Origin: Thiothrix caldifontis
GTDB lineage: Bacteria; Pseudomonadota; Gammaproteobacteria; Thiotrichales; Thiotrichaceae
Reading direction: 5' to 3'
NCBI RefSeq assembly: GCF_900107695.1
Contig: NZ_FNQP01000016.1
Coordinates: 1 to 64,000, forward strand
DNA: 64,000 bases
How positions within the stretch are numbered: position 1 is the stretch's first letter; each line of letters opens with the position of its first letter. The translations under genes were made by a program, and so were the position numbers. This document shows positions 17,312-26,885 of the stretch, piece by piece. Under the pieces are notes generated by a model, which had not been told where the DNA came from, did no database searches, and saw only the letters and a program-made list of their open reading frames with translations.

Positions 17312-18496
17312 TTAAAAATTCCAAATACTGGACGCAATCGGCGGCGTTGGCAACTGCTCAAGAGGAGGTATTATTGATACGGTATCGGATACCCGAATAC
17401 CTAAGTCTGCTTGTAAACGGGCTGCCAACATCGGCGCAAACGCTAGCTTAGTCGGCCACGCCACCGTCACATTCGCAAAGCGTTGCACCATCGGCTGATC
17501 AGGGCGACCGCCATCCGGCTGGCAACCTTCGGCACGATCCACATGCCAAGTCGACCATGCCATACCCGTGAAATCGACCCACGGTAACAGTTGCGCCAGT
17601 TCATGCTGAGTAGCTGCAATCACCTCAGCAGCAGGTTTGCCCACACCCTGCTCTGCCGGTTGCCCGCCGATATACCACACTGTCTTGCCGTGCTTATCCC
17701 GATGTGACGTAATTGTGGCGCGTGGTTTATCACTCATCCCCAGCGCATGGGCGTACAGCAGCGGCAAATTGCCGCGCACCATCACCATTTGCAACGGGCG
17801 GCGCTGCATTTTCGGAATAGGCAGCGGCGGCTGACAAAGGCAGGCAATACGGGTCAATAGTGCCTCGTTACCTGCTCCTGCGGTCAGAATGATTTGCTGC
17901 GCGGTGACTGCCAGCACCTGACCGTCAGGTAACACTGCCTGATAACCATAACCATTGTGTGCGGGCTGTAAACCGGAACGCTGCACATCCACCTGCACCA
18001 ACGCATCCGCCAATTGTTCACGCAACGTTTCCAGCAATGACGGCACATCCAACACCGGCTCATCCAAGCGATACAAACTGCCGTGAAATTCAGGATGCCG
18101 GAACAAGTCAGGGTAAGCGTCGCGTGGCACAGCCTCCATCCGGCTTTGCATCGCTTTGCTGGCAAAAAAGCCCGTCATGCGTGAACCGAGTCCACCCGAT
18201 GTCCACAACAATTGCGATTCCGCCAATACCTTAACCTGACGCAAATCGACCGCACCTTCGCCATTGAGTGCCGCCCGCCACAAACGCGGCATATCGCCAA
18301 TCGCTAACGTTGCCCCCGTCACCTTGCCAGTCAGCGCGTATTTGGTGCCACCGTGAATAATGCCTTGCGATGCAATAGTTTGCCCCTTGCCCAACTCATC
18401 GGTGGCTAACAGCGCATTAACGCCTTGCGCCCGCAATTCTGCCAGCAACCACAACCCGGCAATACCGCCACCAACGATCAGAACATCAACCTGCAT
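17312..18496 (-). CDS. FAD-dependent oxidoreductase, DAO-like
   Basis: The N-terminal dinucleotide-binding fold is clear (VDVLIVGGGIAGLWLLAELRAQG), followed by GQTIASQGIIHGGTKYAL, a flavin-contact segment of the DAO/glycerol-3-phosphate oxidase superfamily. A second FAD segment is IILTAGAGNEALL near residue 205. The length is 394 residues. The substrate is not predictable. The start shares one base with the hldE stop (TAATG), so the two are translationally coupled, but no pathway link to heptose synthesis is known. Confidence 0.8.
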   Translation of the reverse strand: MQVDVLIVGGGIAGLWLLAELRAQGVNALLATDELGKGQTIASQGIIHGGTKYALTGKVTGATLAIGDMPRLWRAALNGEGAVDLRQVKVLAESQLLWTSGGLGSRMTGFFASKAMQSRMEAVPRDAYPDLFRHPEFHGSLYRLDEPVLDVPSLLETLREQLADALVQVDVQRSGLQPAHNGYGYQAVLPDGQVLAVTAQQIILTAGAGNEALLTRIACLCQPPLPIPKMQRRPLQMVMVRGNLPLLYAHALGMSDKPRATITSHRDKHGKTVWYIGGQPAEQGVGKPAAEVIAATQHELAQLLPWVDFTGMAWSTWHVDRAEGCQPDGGRPDQPMVQRFANVTVAWPTKLAFAPMLAARLQADLGIRVSDTVSIIPPLEQLPTPPIASSIWNF

Positions 18497-19932
18497 TACG
18501 CTTCTTTCTCCATCGCCTGAATCCGTGCAATCGTGCTGGTAGTCGACACCCCATCCACAAAACTCAGCACCACCACGTCGCCGCCGTTATCCCACACGCA
18601 ACGGTTGCCGGGGATTTTCTGCGGATCGTTATCCCCACCTTTCACCAGCAAATCCGGTTTAACCGCGCAAATCAGGCGTTCGGGCGTGTATTCGCTGAAA
18701 TCCACTACCCAATCGACACACGCCAACGCCGCCAACATCCGCATTCGGTTTGCCATGGTATTCACCGGGCGCGTCGGGCCTTTAAGCGCTCGCACCGATT
18801 CATCCGTATTCACCGCCACAATCAAACGGTCGCCGAGCTTGCGGGCTTCTTCCAGATACGTCACATGCCCAATGTGCAAAATGTCGAAACAACCGTTGGT
18901 CATCACAATGCGTTCGCCGTGGATACGCGCCTCTTGCACCGCCGCCAGCAATTGCGCCTCACTGACCACGCCTTTCACCTGCGCATGGTGTTGCTGCAAG
19001 GCTTTGTGCAATTCAGGGACACTCACTGTTGCCGTCCCCACCTTGCCCACCACAATTCCCGCCGCAAGATTTGCCAACCCCATCGCCTGTTCCAGCGGCA
19101 AACCCGCCGCCATACCCGCCGCTAACACCGCCACCACGGTATCCCCTGCCCCGGTCACATCAAACACTTCACGCGCACGGGTCGGCAAGTTGTACGGCGC
19201 AAACTCATGCCGCAACAACGTCATGCCCTGTTCACTGCGAGTGAGCAACAGATTCCCCAACTCACAACGCGCCAGCAATGCCTGCCCACGTTGCACCAAA
19301 TCTGCCTCATCCACCCACTCGCCCACGGCTTCACGGAATTCTGCCAGATTCGGCGTAATCACCGTTGCCCCCTGATACGTGGCAAAATCCTGCGCTTTGG
19401 GGTCAACCACCACCGGCTTACCAACTGCTTGCGCCAAGGCAATCAATTCCCGCGCCCGCTCCAGCGTCCCTTTGCGGTAATCGGACAGCACCACCACATC
19501 AGCCGCTGCTAACAACGCCTTGAATTGGCTGAAGAGTGGCGCATGATCTTGCCCCGCAAACCCCTCTTCAAAATCCAAGCGAATCAATTGCTGATGACGA
19601 CTCAGCACCCGTAACTTGGTAATCGTCGGGGCAGTATCCAGCACCACAAAATGGGTTTGCACCCCACGCGCTTGCAAGGTATTCGCCAGCGACCTACCCG
19701 CCTCATCATTGCCCACGTAACCCAGCAACACCGCCTGCCCGCCAAGGCTGGCAACGTTCAACGCCACGTTTGCCGCACCGCCAGGGCGCTCTTCATTGGC
19801 TTTAACATGCACTACTGGCACAGGGGCTTCGGGGGAAATGCGCGAGGTTTGACCCGACCAATAGCGATCCAACATCACATCGCCAACGACCAATACCCGC
19901 GCCCGTTCAAAAAGAGGAATTTGTAAGCTCAT
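18496..19932 (-). CDS. hldE: bifunctional heptose-7-phosphate kinase / heptose-1-phosphate adenylyltransferase
   Basis: HldE carries out the kinase and adenylyltransferase steps that make ADP-heptose for the LPS inner core. Residues about 1-318 are a ribokinase-type domain ([26 protein letters not shown], catalytic [11 protein letters not shown]). From about 345 the nucleotidyltransferase domain shows [14 protein letters not shown] with the HIGH motif. The length of 478 residues is that of the fused enzyme. It diverges from lpxL across 78 bases. Confidence 0.96.
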   Translation of the reverse strand: MSLQIPLFERARVLVVGDVMLDRYWSGQTSRISPEAPVPVVHVKANEERPGGAANVALNVASLGGQAVLLGYVGNDEAGRSLANTLQARGVQTHFVVLDTAPTITKLRVLSRHQQLIRLDFEEGFAGQDHAPLFSQFKALLAAADVVVLSDYRKGTLERARELIALAQAVGKPVVVDPKAQDFATYQGATVITPNLAEFREAVGEWVDEADLVQRGQALLARCELGNLLLTRSEQGMTLLRHEFAPYNLPTRAREVFDVTGAGDTVVAVLAAGMAAGLPLEQAMGLANLAAGIVVGKVGTATVSVPELHKALQQHHAQVKGVVSEAQLLAAVQEARIHGERIVMTNGCFDILHIGHVTYLEEARKLGDRLIVAVNTDESVRALKGPTRPVNTMANRMRMLAALACVDWVVDFSEYTPERLICAVKPDLLVKGGDNDPQKIPGNRCVWDNGGDVVVLSFVDGVSTTSTIARIQAMEKEA

Positions 19933-20010
19933 CGTTATTTTTTACATAAAACAAGAAAAAACAAGTTGGAAAGTTTACCATAAGGCGCTGATTCAGGTCT
20001 TGGACATCGT

Positions 20011-20964
20011 GTGGAAAGAATTTCAGGCAAACAGTTTTTACACCCGCGCTACTGGCTGACATGGCTAGGGCTGGGGTTTTTATGGCTGTTGGTAAAATTA
20101 CCGTGGGGAATGCAAATGTGGCTAGGCAAGCAGCTCGGTTTGCTGATGTTTTTCCTGCTCCCCAAACGCCGCCAGATTTGCTGCATCAATCTGGGACTGG
20201 CATTTCCCGAATTCACGCCAGCCGAACGCTTCCAACTCAACCGTGAACACTTTATTTCACTAGGGCGCGGCTTATTGGAAACGGCACTGAGTTGGTGGGG
20301 CGCTGATACCAAACTTGCCAAACAAACCCAAATCGAAGGGCTGGAACACCTGCAAGCCGCCATGCAACAAGGTGGCGTGGTGTTACTCAGCGCCCATTTC
20401 ACCAGCCTCGAACTCGGCGGACGCATTCTCGCGCAATACGCCCCCTTACACGTCATCTACCGCCCGCACCAAAATCCGCTGATCGAATGGCGTGTGGCTC
20501 GCCTGCGCTCTAAACGTTACGGCAAAGCCATTTCACGTGACAATATCCGCGACATGATCCGCAGCCTGCAACAAGGCCACGTGGTTTGGTACGCACAAGA
20601 CCAGAATTTCGGGCACAAAAATGCCGTCTTTGCGCCATTTTTTGGGGTGGAAGCTGCCACCAATACCGCTACCAGCCGCCTTGCCAAATTAGGCAAAGCA
20701 CAGGTTGTACCGTTCTTTACGCTGCGAACCGCTACCGGCTATCGGCTACGTTTCCTGCCTGCACTTGAAAATTTCCCCAGCCAAGCCATACTTGACGACA
20801 CAACACGGATAAATCAACTCATTGAGCAGCAGGTACGCGAGTTCCCCGCCCAATATTTATGGACACACCGCCGCTACAAAGACGACCCAACCGGCGGCAA
20901 CCGATATTCTCTCTACTCTAAGGAAAACCGATGCAAATCGCACAACACACCGTGGTCACCATGA
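20011..20964 (+). CDS. lpxL: lipid A biosynthesis lauroyl-type acyltransferase
   Basis: LpxL/HtrB-type enzymes add a secondary acyl chain to Kdo2-lipid IVA at the inner membrane. The protein opens with FLHPRYWLTWLGLG and a membrane anchor, and has the acyltransferase HxxxxE motif in SAHFTSLELGGR and the RPHQNPLIEW and DQNFG segments. The length is 317 residues. The start is a GTG at 20011. The 3' end overlaps the SlyD-type gene by 34 bases in another frame, a tight but plausible coupling. A second member lies at 25339. Confidence 0.92.
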   Translation: MERISGKQFLHPRYWLTWLGLGFLWLLVKLPWGMQMWLGKQLGLLMFFLLPKRRQICCINLGLAFPEFTPAERFQLNREHFISLGRGLLETALSWWGADTKLAKQTQIEGLEHLQAAMQQGGVVLLSAHFTSLELGGRILAQYAPLHVIYRPHQNPLIEWRVARLRSKRYGKAISRDNIRDMIRSLQQGHVVWYAQDQNFGHKNAVFAPFFGVEAATNTATSRLAKLGKAQVVPFFTLRTATGYRLRFLPALENFPSQAILDDTTRINQLIEQQVREFPAQYLWTHRRYKDDPTGGNRYSLYSKENRCKSHNTPWSP

Positions 20965-21422
20965 CCTACACCCTGACTGACGATCAAGGCCAAGTACTCG
21001 ATCAAGCGGATGCTGACCAACCATTCGCCTACCTGCACGGTGCTGACAATATTATTCCGGGGCTGGAAAAACAGTTAGCAGGCAAACAAGCCAACGACAG
21101 CTTAGTAGTCACTGTTGCGCCCGCCGAAGCCTACGGCGAATACGACGAACGCATGACCCAGCAAGTACCGCGCAGCATGTTTGAAGGTATTCCGGCTGAA
21201 CAAATCGTTGCCGGTGCGGAGTTCCACGCGCAAACAGGCGCTGGCAATCAAACCATTCGCATTGCCGCCGTCGATGACAACAGCGTAACCATCGACGCCA
21301 ATCATCCACTCGCAGGCGTAGCCTTGACGTTTGATGTCACCATCCTCAATGTACGCGCGGCTTCTGCGGAAGAAGTTGCCCATGGTCACGCTCACGGTGA
21401 AGGTGGTCATCACCACCACTAA
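20931..21422 (+). CDS. SlyD-type FKBP peptidyl-prolyl isomerase
   Basis: The enzyme catalyses cis-trans isomerisation of prolyl bonds and can act as a chaperone. The sequence shows the SlyD pattern: VVTMTYTLTDDQGQVLD, PFAYLHGADNIIPGLEKQLAG, then the inserted-flap region and AGVALTFDVTILNVRAAS. The 163-residue protein ends in a short His-rich tail (HGHAHGEGGHHHH), as metal-binding SlyD proteins do. AAGGA precedes the ATG. Confidence 0.92.
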   Translation: MQIAQHTVVTMTYTLTDDQGQVLDQADADQPFAYLHGADNIIPGLEKQLAGKQANDSLVVTVAPAEAYGEYDERMTQQVPRSMFEGIPAEQIVAGAEFHAQTGAGNQTIRIAAVDDNSVTIDANHPLAGVALTFDVTILNVRAASAEEVAHGHAHGEGGHHHH

Positions 21423-21428
21423 GCCTGT

Positions 21429-22241
21429 TCAGCGATAAGCATCCGGCAGCAACCCCACCGCAACCCAGTGTTGCCACAAGGTTTGGATACTGTTCACGTG
21501 CTGCTGATCGGCTTTACTGGAAAAAAATTGCACGCTGCCCTGCCCTGTTTGCGGGCGGCGCAGATCTTCTTGTTCCAACACCCGCATCAACTGGTGAGTC
21601 ACCGGCGTACTGGTTTCCAAAATCGTCATTTTGCCGTGGGTCACATCCACCAGTGCGTCCGCCAGAAACGGGTAATGCGTACACCCCAACACCAAGGTAT
21701 CCACCCCCGCATCCAACAAGGGCAAGGTATAAACTTTAAGCAATTGACGTACCGACGCGCTACTAAAATCCCCCGCCTCCACATGCTCCACCAAACCGGG
21801 GCAGGCTTGTGTAATCACCTGCACCCCCGCCGCATGATCACGAATCAACTGCTGCAAACGCGGGCTATTCACCGTTTGTTGCGTGGCTAACACCCCAATC
21901 ACCCCAGTTTGCGTCAAGCGGGCAGCAGGTTTCACCGCAGGCTCAATCCCCACCACCGGAATCGGCAAGGTTTCGCGTAAATACGCCACGGCATGAACCG
22001 TCGCCGTATTACACGCCACCACCAACACTTTAACATCTTGTTCCAGCAAGAAATCCGCCACCCGTTTGCTACGCGCCCGAATATAATCCGAGGTTTTTGC
22101 CCCGTAAGGCGCATGAGCCGAATCCGCCACGTAAATCAGGTGTTCCGCAGGCAACAGGCGGTGAATTTCACGCAAGACTGAAATCCCCCCTAACCCCGAA
22201 TCAAATACCCCAATGGGCTGTGTGTGCCGTGCTGCGTTCAC
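21429..22241 (-). CDS. murI: glutamate racemase
   Basis: MurI makes D-glutamate for peptidoglycan. It shows IGVFDSGLGGISVLREI, the first catalytic Cys in VVACNTATVHA and the second in LVLGCTHYPFL. I place the start at a GTG at 22241, because it overlaps the stop of the upstream phosphatase gene as GTGA. A longer ATG frame to 22268 would overlap by 31 bases and adds only MVGLFAGAA. With the GTG start the protein is 270 residues, the usual length. Confidence 0.94.
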   Translation of the reverse strand: MNAARHTQPIGVFDSGLGGISVLREIHRLLPAEHLIYVADSAHAPYGAKTSDYIRARSKRVADFLLEQDVKVLVVACNTATVHAVAYLRETLPIPVVGIEPAVKPAARLTQTGVIGVLATQQTVNSPRLQQLIRDHAAGVQVITQACPGLVEHVEAGDFSSASVRQLLKVYTLPLLDAGVDTLVLGCTHYPFLADALVDVTHGKMTILETSTPVTHQLMRVLEQEDLRRPQTGQGSVQFFSSKADQQHVNSIQTLWQHWVAVGLLPDAYR

Positions 22242-23032
22242 TGCTGCGCCTGCAAATAACCCAACCACGCTGCAAACAATACCGGATCGGGGGAGATCAC
22301 CACCGAACGCGGCGCTAACGCTGCGACAAACACCGGTTCACCCTGCAACGTCGCGGCATAGCCCCCCGCTTCCGCCAAAATCAGCGACCCCGCCGCCAAA
22401 TCCCACAACTTCATGCCACCATGCAAATACAAATTGCCACGGTTCGCCGCCATCCACGCCCATTCCAGCACACAACTGCCCAAATTACGCTGCGAACCGT
22501 AAGGTGGGTTCGTCATCAACGCTTGCTTCAAGGCAGGCGATAAGCGCTTGAAATCCACGATTGCCACCGCATTGCACAACTGAAACTCACTGGGCTGACA
22601 ACGCAAGGACTGACCATTCAACCACGCTCCCCGCCCCCGCTGTGCGGTAAACATTTCATCACGCACGGGATCGTAAGTCAGCGCCAGCACCACTTCACCG
22701 CGCTGAAACAACGCCAGCGACACCGCAAACAACGGGATACCAGCCGCAAAATTGCTCGTACCATCCAATGGGTCAAGGCACCACAACGCCTCCGCCTCCC
22801 GCAATAAACGCGCCTGTTCCTCGCGCTCCATCTCCTCACTCAGAAACGCAATGTCAGGCCACTGTTGCAGCAAAAACGTCGCAATGCGCTGATTCGTCGC
22901 CAAATCCGCCTCGGTCAGCAAACTGCCGTCTTGTTTTACCGCAAAGCCGATATGCTCGAAACGCGGTAAAATTTCCTCGCGTGCAATTTGACGTATTTCC
23001 TGCACCAATACTTGCAAATCAGGCTGCATCAT
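22238..23032 (-). CDS. inositol monophosphatase family protein
   Basis: This is a metal-dependent sugar or nucleotide phosphatase of the IMPase/CysQ superfamily. The metal site is visible as EEME, DPLDGTSNFAAG (the DPxDGT motif) and WAWMAANRGNLYLHGGMKLWDLAAG near the C-terminus. The length of 264 residues is normal. It could be SuhB-like or CysQ-like, and the sequence alone does not decide. Its stop overlaps the murI start. Confidence 0.88.
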   Translation of the reverse strand: MMQPDLQVLVQEIRQIAREEILPRFEHIGFAVKQDGSLLTEADLATNQRIATFLLQQWPDIAFLSEEMEREEQARLLREAEALWCLDPLDGTSNFAAGIPLFAVSLALFQRGEVVLALTYDPVRDEMFTAQRGRGAWLNGQSLRCQPSEFQLCNAVAIVDFKRLSPALKQALMTNPPYGSQRNLGSCVLEWAWMAANRGNLYLHGGMKLWDLAAGSLILAEAGGYAATLQGEPVFVAALAPRSVVISPDPVLFAAWLGYLQAQQ

Positions 23033-23082
23033 TTAACCTACCCAGCGTTACCAAAACGCTAACAATACAAGGATACCCACAC

Positions 23083-23496
23083 ATGGACAAACCGAACGTT
23101 TCTGCCAGCCAGAAATTGTTGCATGGGATCGAATACCTACTCCTCGGCATTATTACCCTCGCCACCATTATTGCCGTGGGACAGGAAATTTATACCATTT
23201 TCGTCCATCTCAAAGTGCAGATTGCCGACCTATTGCTACTGTTTATTTATTTAGAAATCATCACCATGGTCGTCGTTTACCTGCAATCCGGGGAGGTGCC
23301 GGTACGAATGCCCTTGTACATCGGCATGGTCGCCCTTGCCCGCTACCTCATCCTCGACATGAAAGCAATGACCGAATGGCAAATGTTAGCAATTGCTGCC
23401 TCCATCTTATTGATTTCACTGGCGGTACTCATCGTGCGCTTTGGTCATGTGAAATACCCTTATGAAAAGAACCGCAGAGGAACGCCCCACCCATGA
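23083..23496 (+). CDS. PsiE-family phosphate-starvation-type membrane protein
   Basis: The start is the ATG at 23083 (MDKPNVSASQKLLHGIEYLL). The 137-residue protein has four transmembrane helices and a charged C-terminus. The segments IYLEIITMVVVYLQSGEVPVRMPLYIGMVALARYLIL and DMKAMTEWQMLAIA are characteristic of PsiE. Its biochemical role is unknown even in model organisms. It overlaps hemH by 4 bases. Confidence 0.85.
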   Translation: MDKPNVSASQKLLHGIEYLLLGIITLATIIAVGQEIYTIFVHLKVQIADLLLLFIYLEIITMVVVYLQSGEVPVRMPLYIGMVALARYLILDMKAMTEWQMLAIAASILLISLAVLIVRFGHVKYPYEKNRRGTPHP

Positions 23497-24605
23497 GCCG
23501 TTTTATCAACGAACAGGATTATTTCCACGGCAAATCCGAATGCACCGGCATTTTGATCACCAACCTAGGCACACCCGACAGCCCCGACAAAGCCGGGTTG
23601 CGGCGCTATTTGAAAGAATTTCTCTCTGACCCGCGTGTCGTGGAAATTCCGCGCATTATTTGGAACGTCATCCTGCACGGCATTATCCTCAACACCCGCC
23701 CCGCCAAAAGTGCCGAAAAATACCAAACCGTATGGACAGAAGACGGTTCTCCACTGATGAGTATTTCGCTGCAACAACAAAAAGCGCTCCAGAAAGAAAT
23801 GGAAATCCGCTTCAAAGGGCCGGTAAAAATCGCCTTAGCGATGCGCTACGGCAACCCCTCCATCCCTGACACCTTGCTAAAACTCAAGGAAGCCGGAGCA
23901 CGACGCGTGCTGGTACTCCCACTTTACCCCCAATATTGCGCCGCGACCAACGCCACCACTTTCGACAAAGTATTCGACGAACTCAAACGCTGGCGCTGGA
24001 TGCCGGAACTGCGCCTCGTGAATCATTACCACGACCACCCCGGCTACATCAAAGCACTCGCCAACAGCGTACTGACCCACTGGGAAAACCACCCACGCGG
24101 GCAATTACTGGTCATGTCCTTCCACGGCATTCCCAAACGCAACCTGATGCTTGGCGACCCCTACCATTGCGAATGCCATAAAACCGCGCGGTTGCTGGCA
24201 GCAGAACTCAACCTACGCCCCAACGAATGGCGCGTCACCTTCCAATCGCGCTTCGGCAAAGCGGAATGGCTGCAACCTTACACCGACAAAACCATGCAAG
24301 CGTTACCGGGTGAAGGCATCAAACACGTTGACGTGATTTGCCCCGGTTTTGCCGCCGACTGCCTCGAAACGCTGGAAGAAATCCGCGAAGAAAACCGCGA
24401 ATACTTCCAACACGCGGGCGGAGAAACTTACCACTACATTCCCGCTCTAAACACCAACCTTGACCACATTCAGGCACTTGCTGACATCATCCAACAGCAT
24501 ACCGCTGGCTGGGCAGAAACCTCACCCAACTGGTCAGAGGCTGTACAACAAAAACAAGCCGAACACACCTTACAAAACGCTACCGCCAAAGGAGCAAAAA
24601 AATGA
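23493..24605 (+). CDS. hemH: ferrochelatase
   Basis: HemH inserts Fe(II) into protoporphyrin IX, the last step of protohaem synthesis. Landmarks are GILITNLGTPDSPDKAGLRRYLKEFL, MRYGNPSI, the active-site His in VMSFHGIPKRN and the Glu-rich VICPGFAADCLETLEEI. The length of 370 residues is normal. It overlaps psiE upstream and the molybdopterin-binding-domain gene downstream by 4 bases each. Confidence 0.96.
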   Translation: MSRFINEQDYFHGKSECTGILITNLGTPDSPDKAGLRRYLKEFLSDPRVVEIPRIIWNVILHGIILNTRPAKSAEKYQTVWTEDGSPLMSISLQQQKALQKEMEIRFKGPVKIALAMRYGNPSIPDTLLKLKEAGARRVLVLPLYPQYCAATNATTFDKVFDELKRWRWMPELRLVNHYHDHPGYIKALANSVLTHWENHPRGQLLVMSFHGIPKRNLMLGDPYHCECHKTARLLAAELNLRPNEWRVTFQSRFGKAEWLQPYTDKTMQALPGEGIKHVDVICPGFAADCLETLEEIREENREYFQHAGGETYHYIPALNTNLDHIQALADIIQQHTAGWAETSPNWSEAVQQKQAEHTLQNATAKGAKK

Positions 24606-25342
24606 AAGTCGGGCTAATCCTCATCGGCGACGAACTGCTCAGCGGTTTGCGCCAAGACAAACACCTGCCACAAGTCATGAGCTTCCTCAAAGCACGCGGC
24701 TTAGCGCTGGCGTGGGTACGCATGATCGGCGACGATTGGGATTTATTGCTGCAAACCTTGCGTGAAACGCTGCAAACTGACGACATTGTATTCAGTTTCG
24801 GCGGCATTGGTGCAACCCCCGACGATCTGACGCGTCAGGCGGCAGCGGCGGCGGCTGGCGTAAAATTGCTACGCCATCCACAAGCCGTCGCGTTGATCGA
24901 AGGGCGCTTCGGGGCGGAGGCTTACCCTAACCGCATTCGCATGAGTGAATTGCCGGATGGTGCCAGTTTGATTCCCAACCCCATCAACCAAATCCCCGGT
25001 TTCAAACTGCAACATCACCATTTTGTCCCCGGTTTTCCTAATATGGCATGGCCAATGGTCGAGTGGGCGCTGGATACTTACTACGCACAGTATTTCGACA
25101 CCACCCCGCCGATTGAACAACGTTGGACGCTGCATTCGGTGCAAGAAAGCGAGCTGATCCCGATGATGGAAGAACTGCTCAGAACCTTTCCCGCCGTGCG
25201 CATTTCCAGTCTCCCCAGCACGGTTGAACGCCGTAAAATCGACTTCGGTATCAAAGGTCGCGCCGCCGACGTAGCACCCGCCGCCGCGTGGTTTACGGCA
25301 CGAATGCAGGCTGAAAACGTCGATTGCGTACCGCAAGCGTGA
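24602..25342 (+). CDS. molybdopterin-binding-domain (MoaB/CinA-like) protein
   Basis: The protein resembles a stand-alone CinA N-terminal/MoaB-type domain: VGLILIGDELLSG at the N-terminus, and FSFGGIGATPDDLTRQA, the GGxGxTxxD motif with its C-terminal extension. The length is 246 residues and the C-terminal amidase domain of CinA is absent. Stand-alone members are annotated as competence/damage-inducible or molybdopterin-binding proteins, with activities that vary. It is coupled to hemH by overlap and to the next lpxL-like gene through a GTGA. Confidence 0.82.
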   Translation: MKVGLILIGDELLSGLRQDKHLPQVMSFLKARGLALAWVRMIGDDWDLLLQTLRETLQTDDIVFSFGGIGATPDDLTRQAAAAAAGVKLLRHPQAVALIEGRFGAEAYPNRIRMSELPDGASLIPNPINQIPGFKLQHHHFVPGFPNMAWPMVEWALDTYYAQYFDTTPPIEQRWTLHSVQESELIPMMEELLRTFPAVRISSLPSTVERRKIDFGIKGRAADVAPAAAWFTARMQAENVDCVPQA

Positions 25343-26250
25343 CCACATTCCCCCACGATTTACTGGCACCGCGACACTGGCTCACGTGGGCTAGCGTTGG
25401 CGCATTTGCCGGACTCGCTTGGCTGCCTTGGCAAACCCGCCGCTGGCTCGGCAAACACTTGGGCAACTGGATTTACCGTCACAATCACAAGCGCCGCGCA
25501 GTCGTGTTGAGCAATTTACGCTTATGCTTCCCCACATTGACTGACACCCAACATGAGCAAATGGTGCAAAGCCATTTACAGGAATATGCCAGCGCGATGC
25601 TGGACTACAGCCTGTTGTTTTTCCGCACCCGCCGCCACATATATCAACGTACCCGCATTAGCGGGCGTGAACACGTGGAACAAGCCATTGCTGCTGGCCA
25701 GAATGTCATCCTCATGTTAGGGCATTCGGTGTGGCTAGAATTTGCACCGGTTGCTATCGGGCAATATTACCGCGCCTACGGCTCGTACAAACCATTCCAC
25801 AATCCCGTGATCAATTGGCTGATTGCCCGCAGTCGCCTGCAAGATGTGGAATTCGTGGTGGCGCGTGAAGAAGGCATGATGAAATTGGTAAAAGCGCTAG
25901 AACCGGGACGCTTAATGTTCTTTTTGCCGGATGAAGATCATGGCAGCAAACATTCGGTGTTCGCGCCGTTTTTCGGCGTTCCCAAAGCCACGCTTACTAC
26001 ACCGGCACGGCTGACAAAATTGGGTAAGGCGGTTGCCTTGCCGATCATGGCATTTTTTAATCCCGCACAAGGTGGTTATGAGATTGTCATCGGCAATTCC
26101 TTAGCCGATTTTCCCGGTAAAGATGAAGCTCAGAATGCGCAGATTCTGAATACAGGGCTGCAAACACTGATTAGCCAATATCCTGAACAATACATGTGGG
26201 TACTAAAACTGTTCCGCACTCGCCCAGCAGATGAACCGCCAATCTACTAA
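25339..26250 (+). CDS. second LpxL/LpxM-type acyltransferase
   Basis: The start is placed at the GTG at 25339, which overlaps the upstream stop as GTGA. A TTG at 25324 is the alternative. Family marks are LLAPRHWLTWASVGAF, the HxxxxE motif in LGHSVWLEFAP, PFHNPVINWLIARSR and LPDEDHGSKHSVFAPFFG. It is clearly homologous to lpxL at 20011, so it may add the other secondary chain of lipid A. Its stop overlaps that of convergent sctJ, marking the left boundary of the secretion island. Confidence 0.9.
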   Translation: MTTFPHDLLAPRHWLTWASVGAFAGLAWLPWQTRRWLGKHLGNWIYRHNHKRRAVVLSNLRLCFPTLTDTQHEQMVQSHLQEYASAMLDYSLLFFRTRRHIYQRTRISGREHVEQAIAAGQNVILMLGHSVWLEFAPVAIGQYYRAYGSYKPFHNPVINWLIARSRLQDVEFVVAREEGMMKLVKALEPGRLMFFLPDEDHGSKHSVFAPFFGVPKATLTTPARLTKLGKAVALPIMAFFNPAQGGYEIVIGNSLADFPGKDEAQNAQILNTGLQTLISQYPEQYMWVLKLFRTRPADEPPIY

Positions 26251-26843
26251 TTGGCAGCCGAAAACTGTGCCGGAACCATTACCACTGATACTTTATCGTA
26301 AGTCAGACCCTCAATACTTTTCTCAACGATCAGCTTAATGTCTGACTTCATGTCTTCCAAACGGTAGGCTGGATTGTATTTGATGAAAACCGAGGCGGAG
26401 GATGGCTTGACCTCCTTATCAATCGGATTGTTTTCAGGCAATACCACGTGCACTCGTGCAACTAACACACCGTCAATTTGCGATAAGGTTTCTTGCACAC
26501 TTTGCGATAAGGCAAAAATAAAACGGGTACGTTCTTCCAGTGGGGAAGAAATCAAACCTTCTTTTTTGAATAATTCGCCGACTGTCGCAATTTTTTCTTT
26601 GGGGTAGCCATGTTGTTTAAGAAGCTGAACTGCTTGAGGAATTCTCGACTTTTCCACGTGTAAAAAGTAAGTGCCTGCTTTCTTATCGAAGATCTTTTCG
26701 GAGTCTATTTTGTTATTTAACAGAATTGATAACATTGAATTAGCATCATTTTCTGCCAAATTACTGTACAGTTCCGTTTTGCAACCGGTGAGGAGCAGTA
26801 GTGTCACGACAATAGCAATACGTCGAAGCTTTTTATTTATCAT
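26247..26843 (-). CDS. sctJ: SctJ, inner-membrane ring lipoprotein of type III secretion system
   Basis: SctJ forms the periplasmic side of the inner-membrane ring. The start at 26843 (MINKKLRRIAIVVTLLLLTGC) gives a lipoprotein signal with the lipidated Cys in LLTGC. The body carries the ring-building motifs NLAENDANSMLSILL, VEKSRIPQAVQLLKQHGYP and SVQETLSQIDGVLVARVHVVLP. The length of 198 residues matches short EscJ-type members, which lack the C-terminal membrane helix of YscJ. It is the last gene of the sctC-J block. Confidence 0.94.
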   Translation of the reverse strand: MINKKLRRIAIVVTLLLLTGCKTELYSNLAENDANSMLSILLNNKIDSEKIFDKKAGTYFLHVEKSRIPQAVQLLKQHGYPKEKIATVGELFKKEGLISSPLEERTRFIFALSQSVQETLSQIDGVLVARVHVVLPENNPIDKEVKPSSASVFIKYNPAYRLEDMKSDIKLIVEKSIEGLTYDKVSVVMVPAQFSAAN

Positions 26844-26885
26844 TATCGTATATTCCCGACTTATAGCAATCAATATTGATATGTA

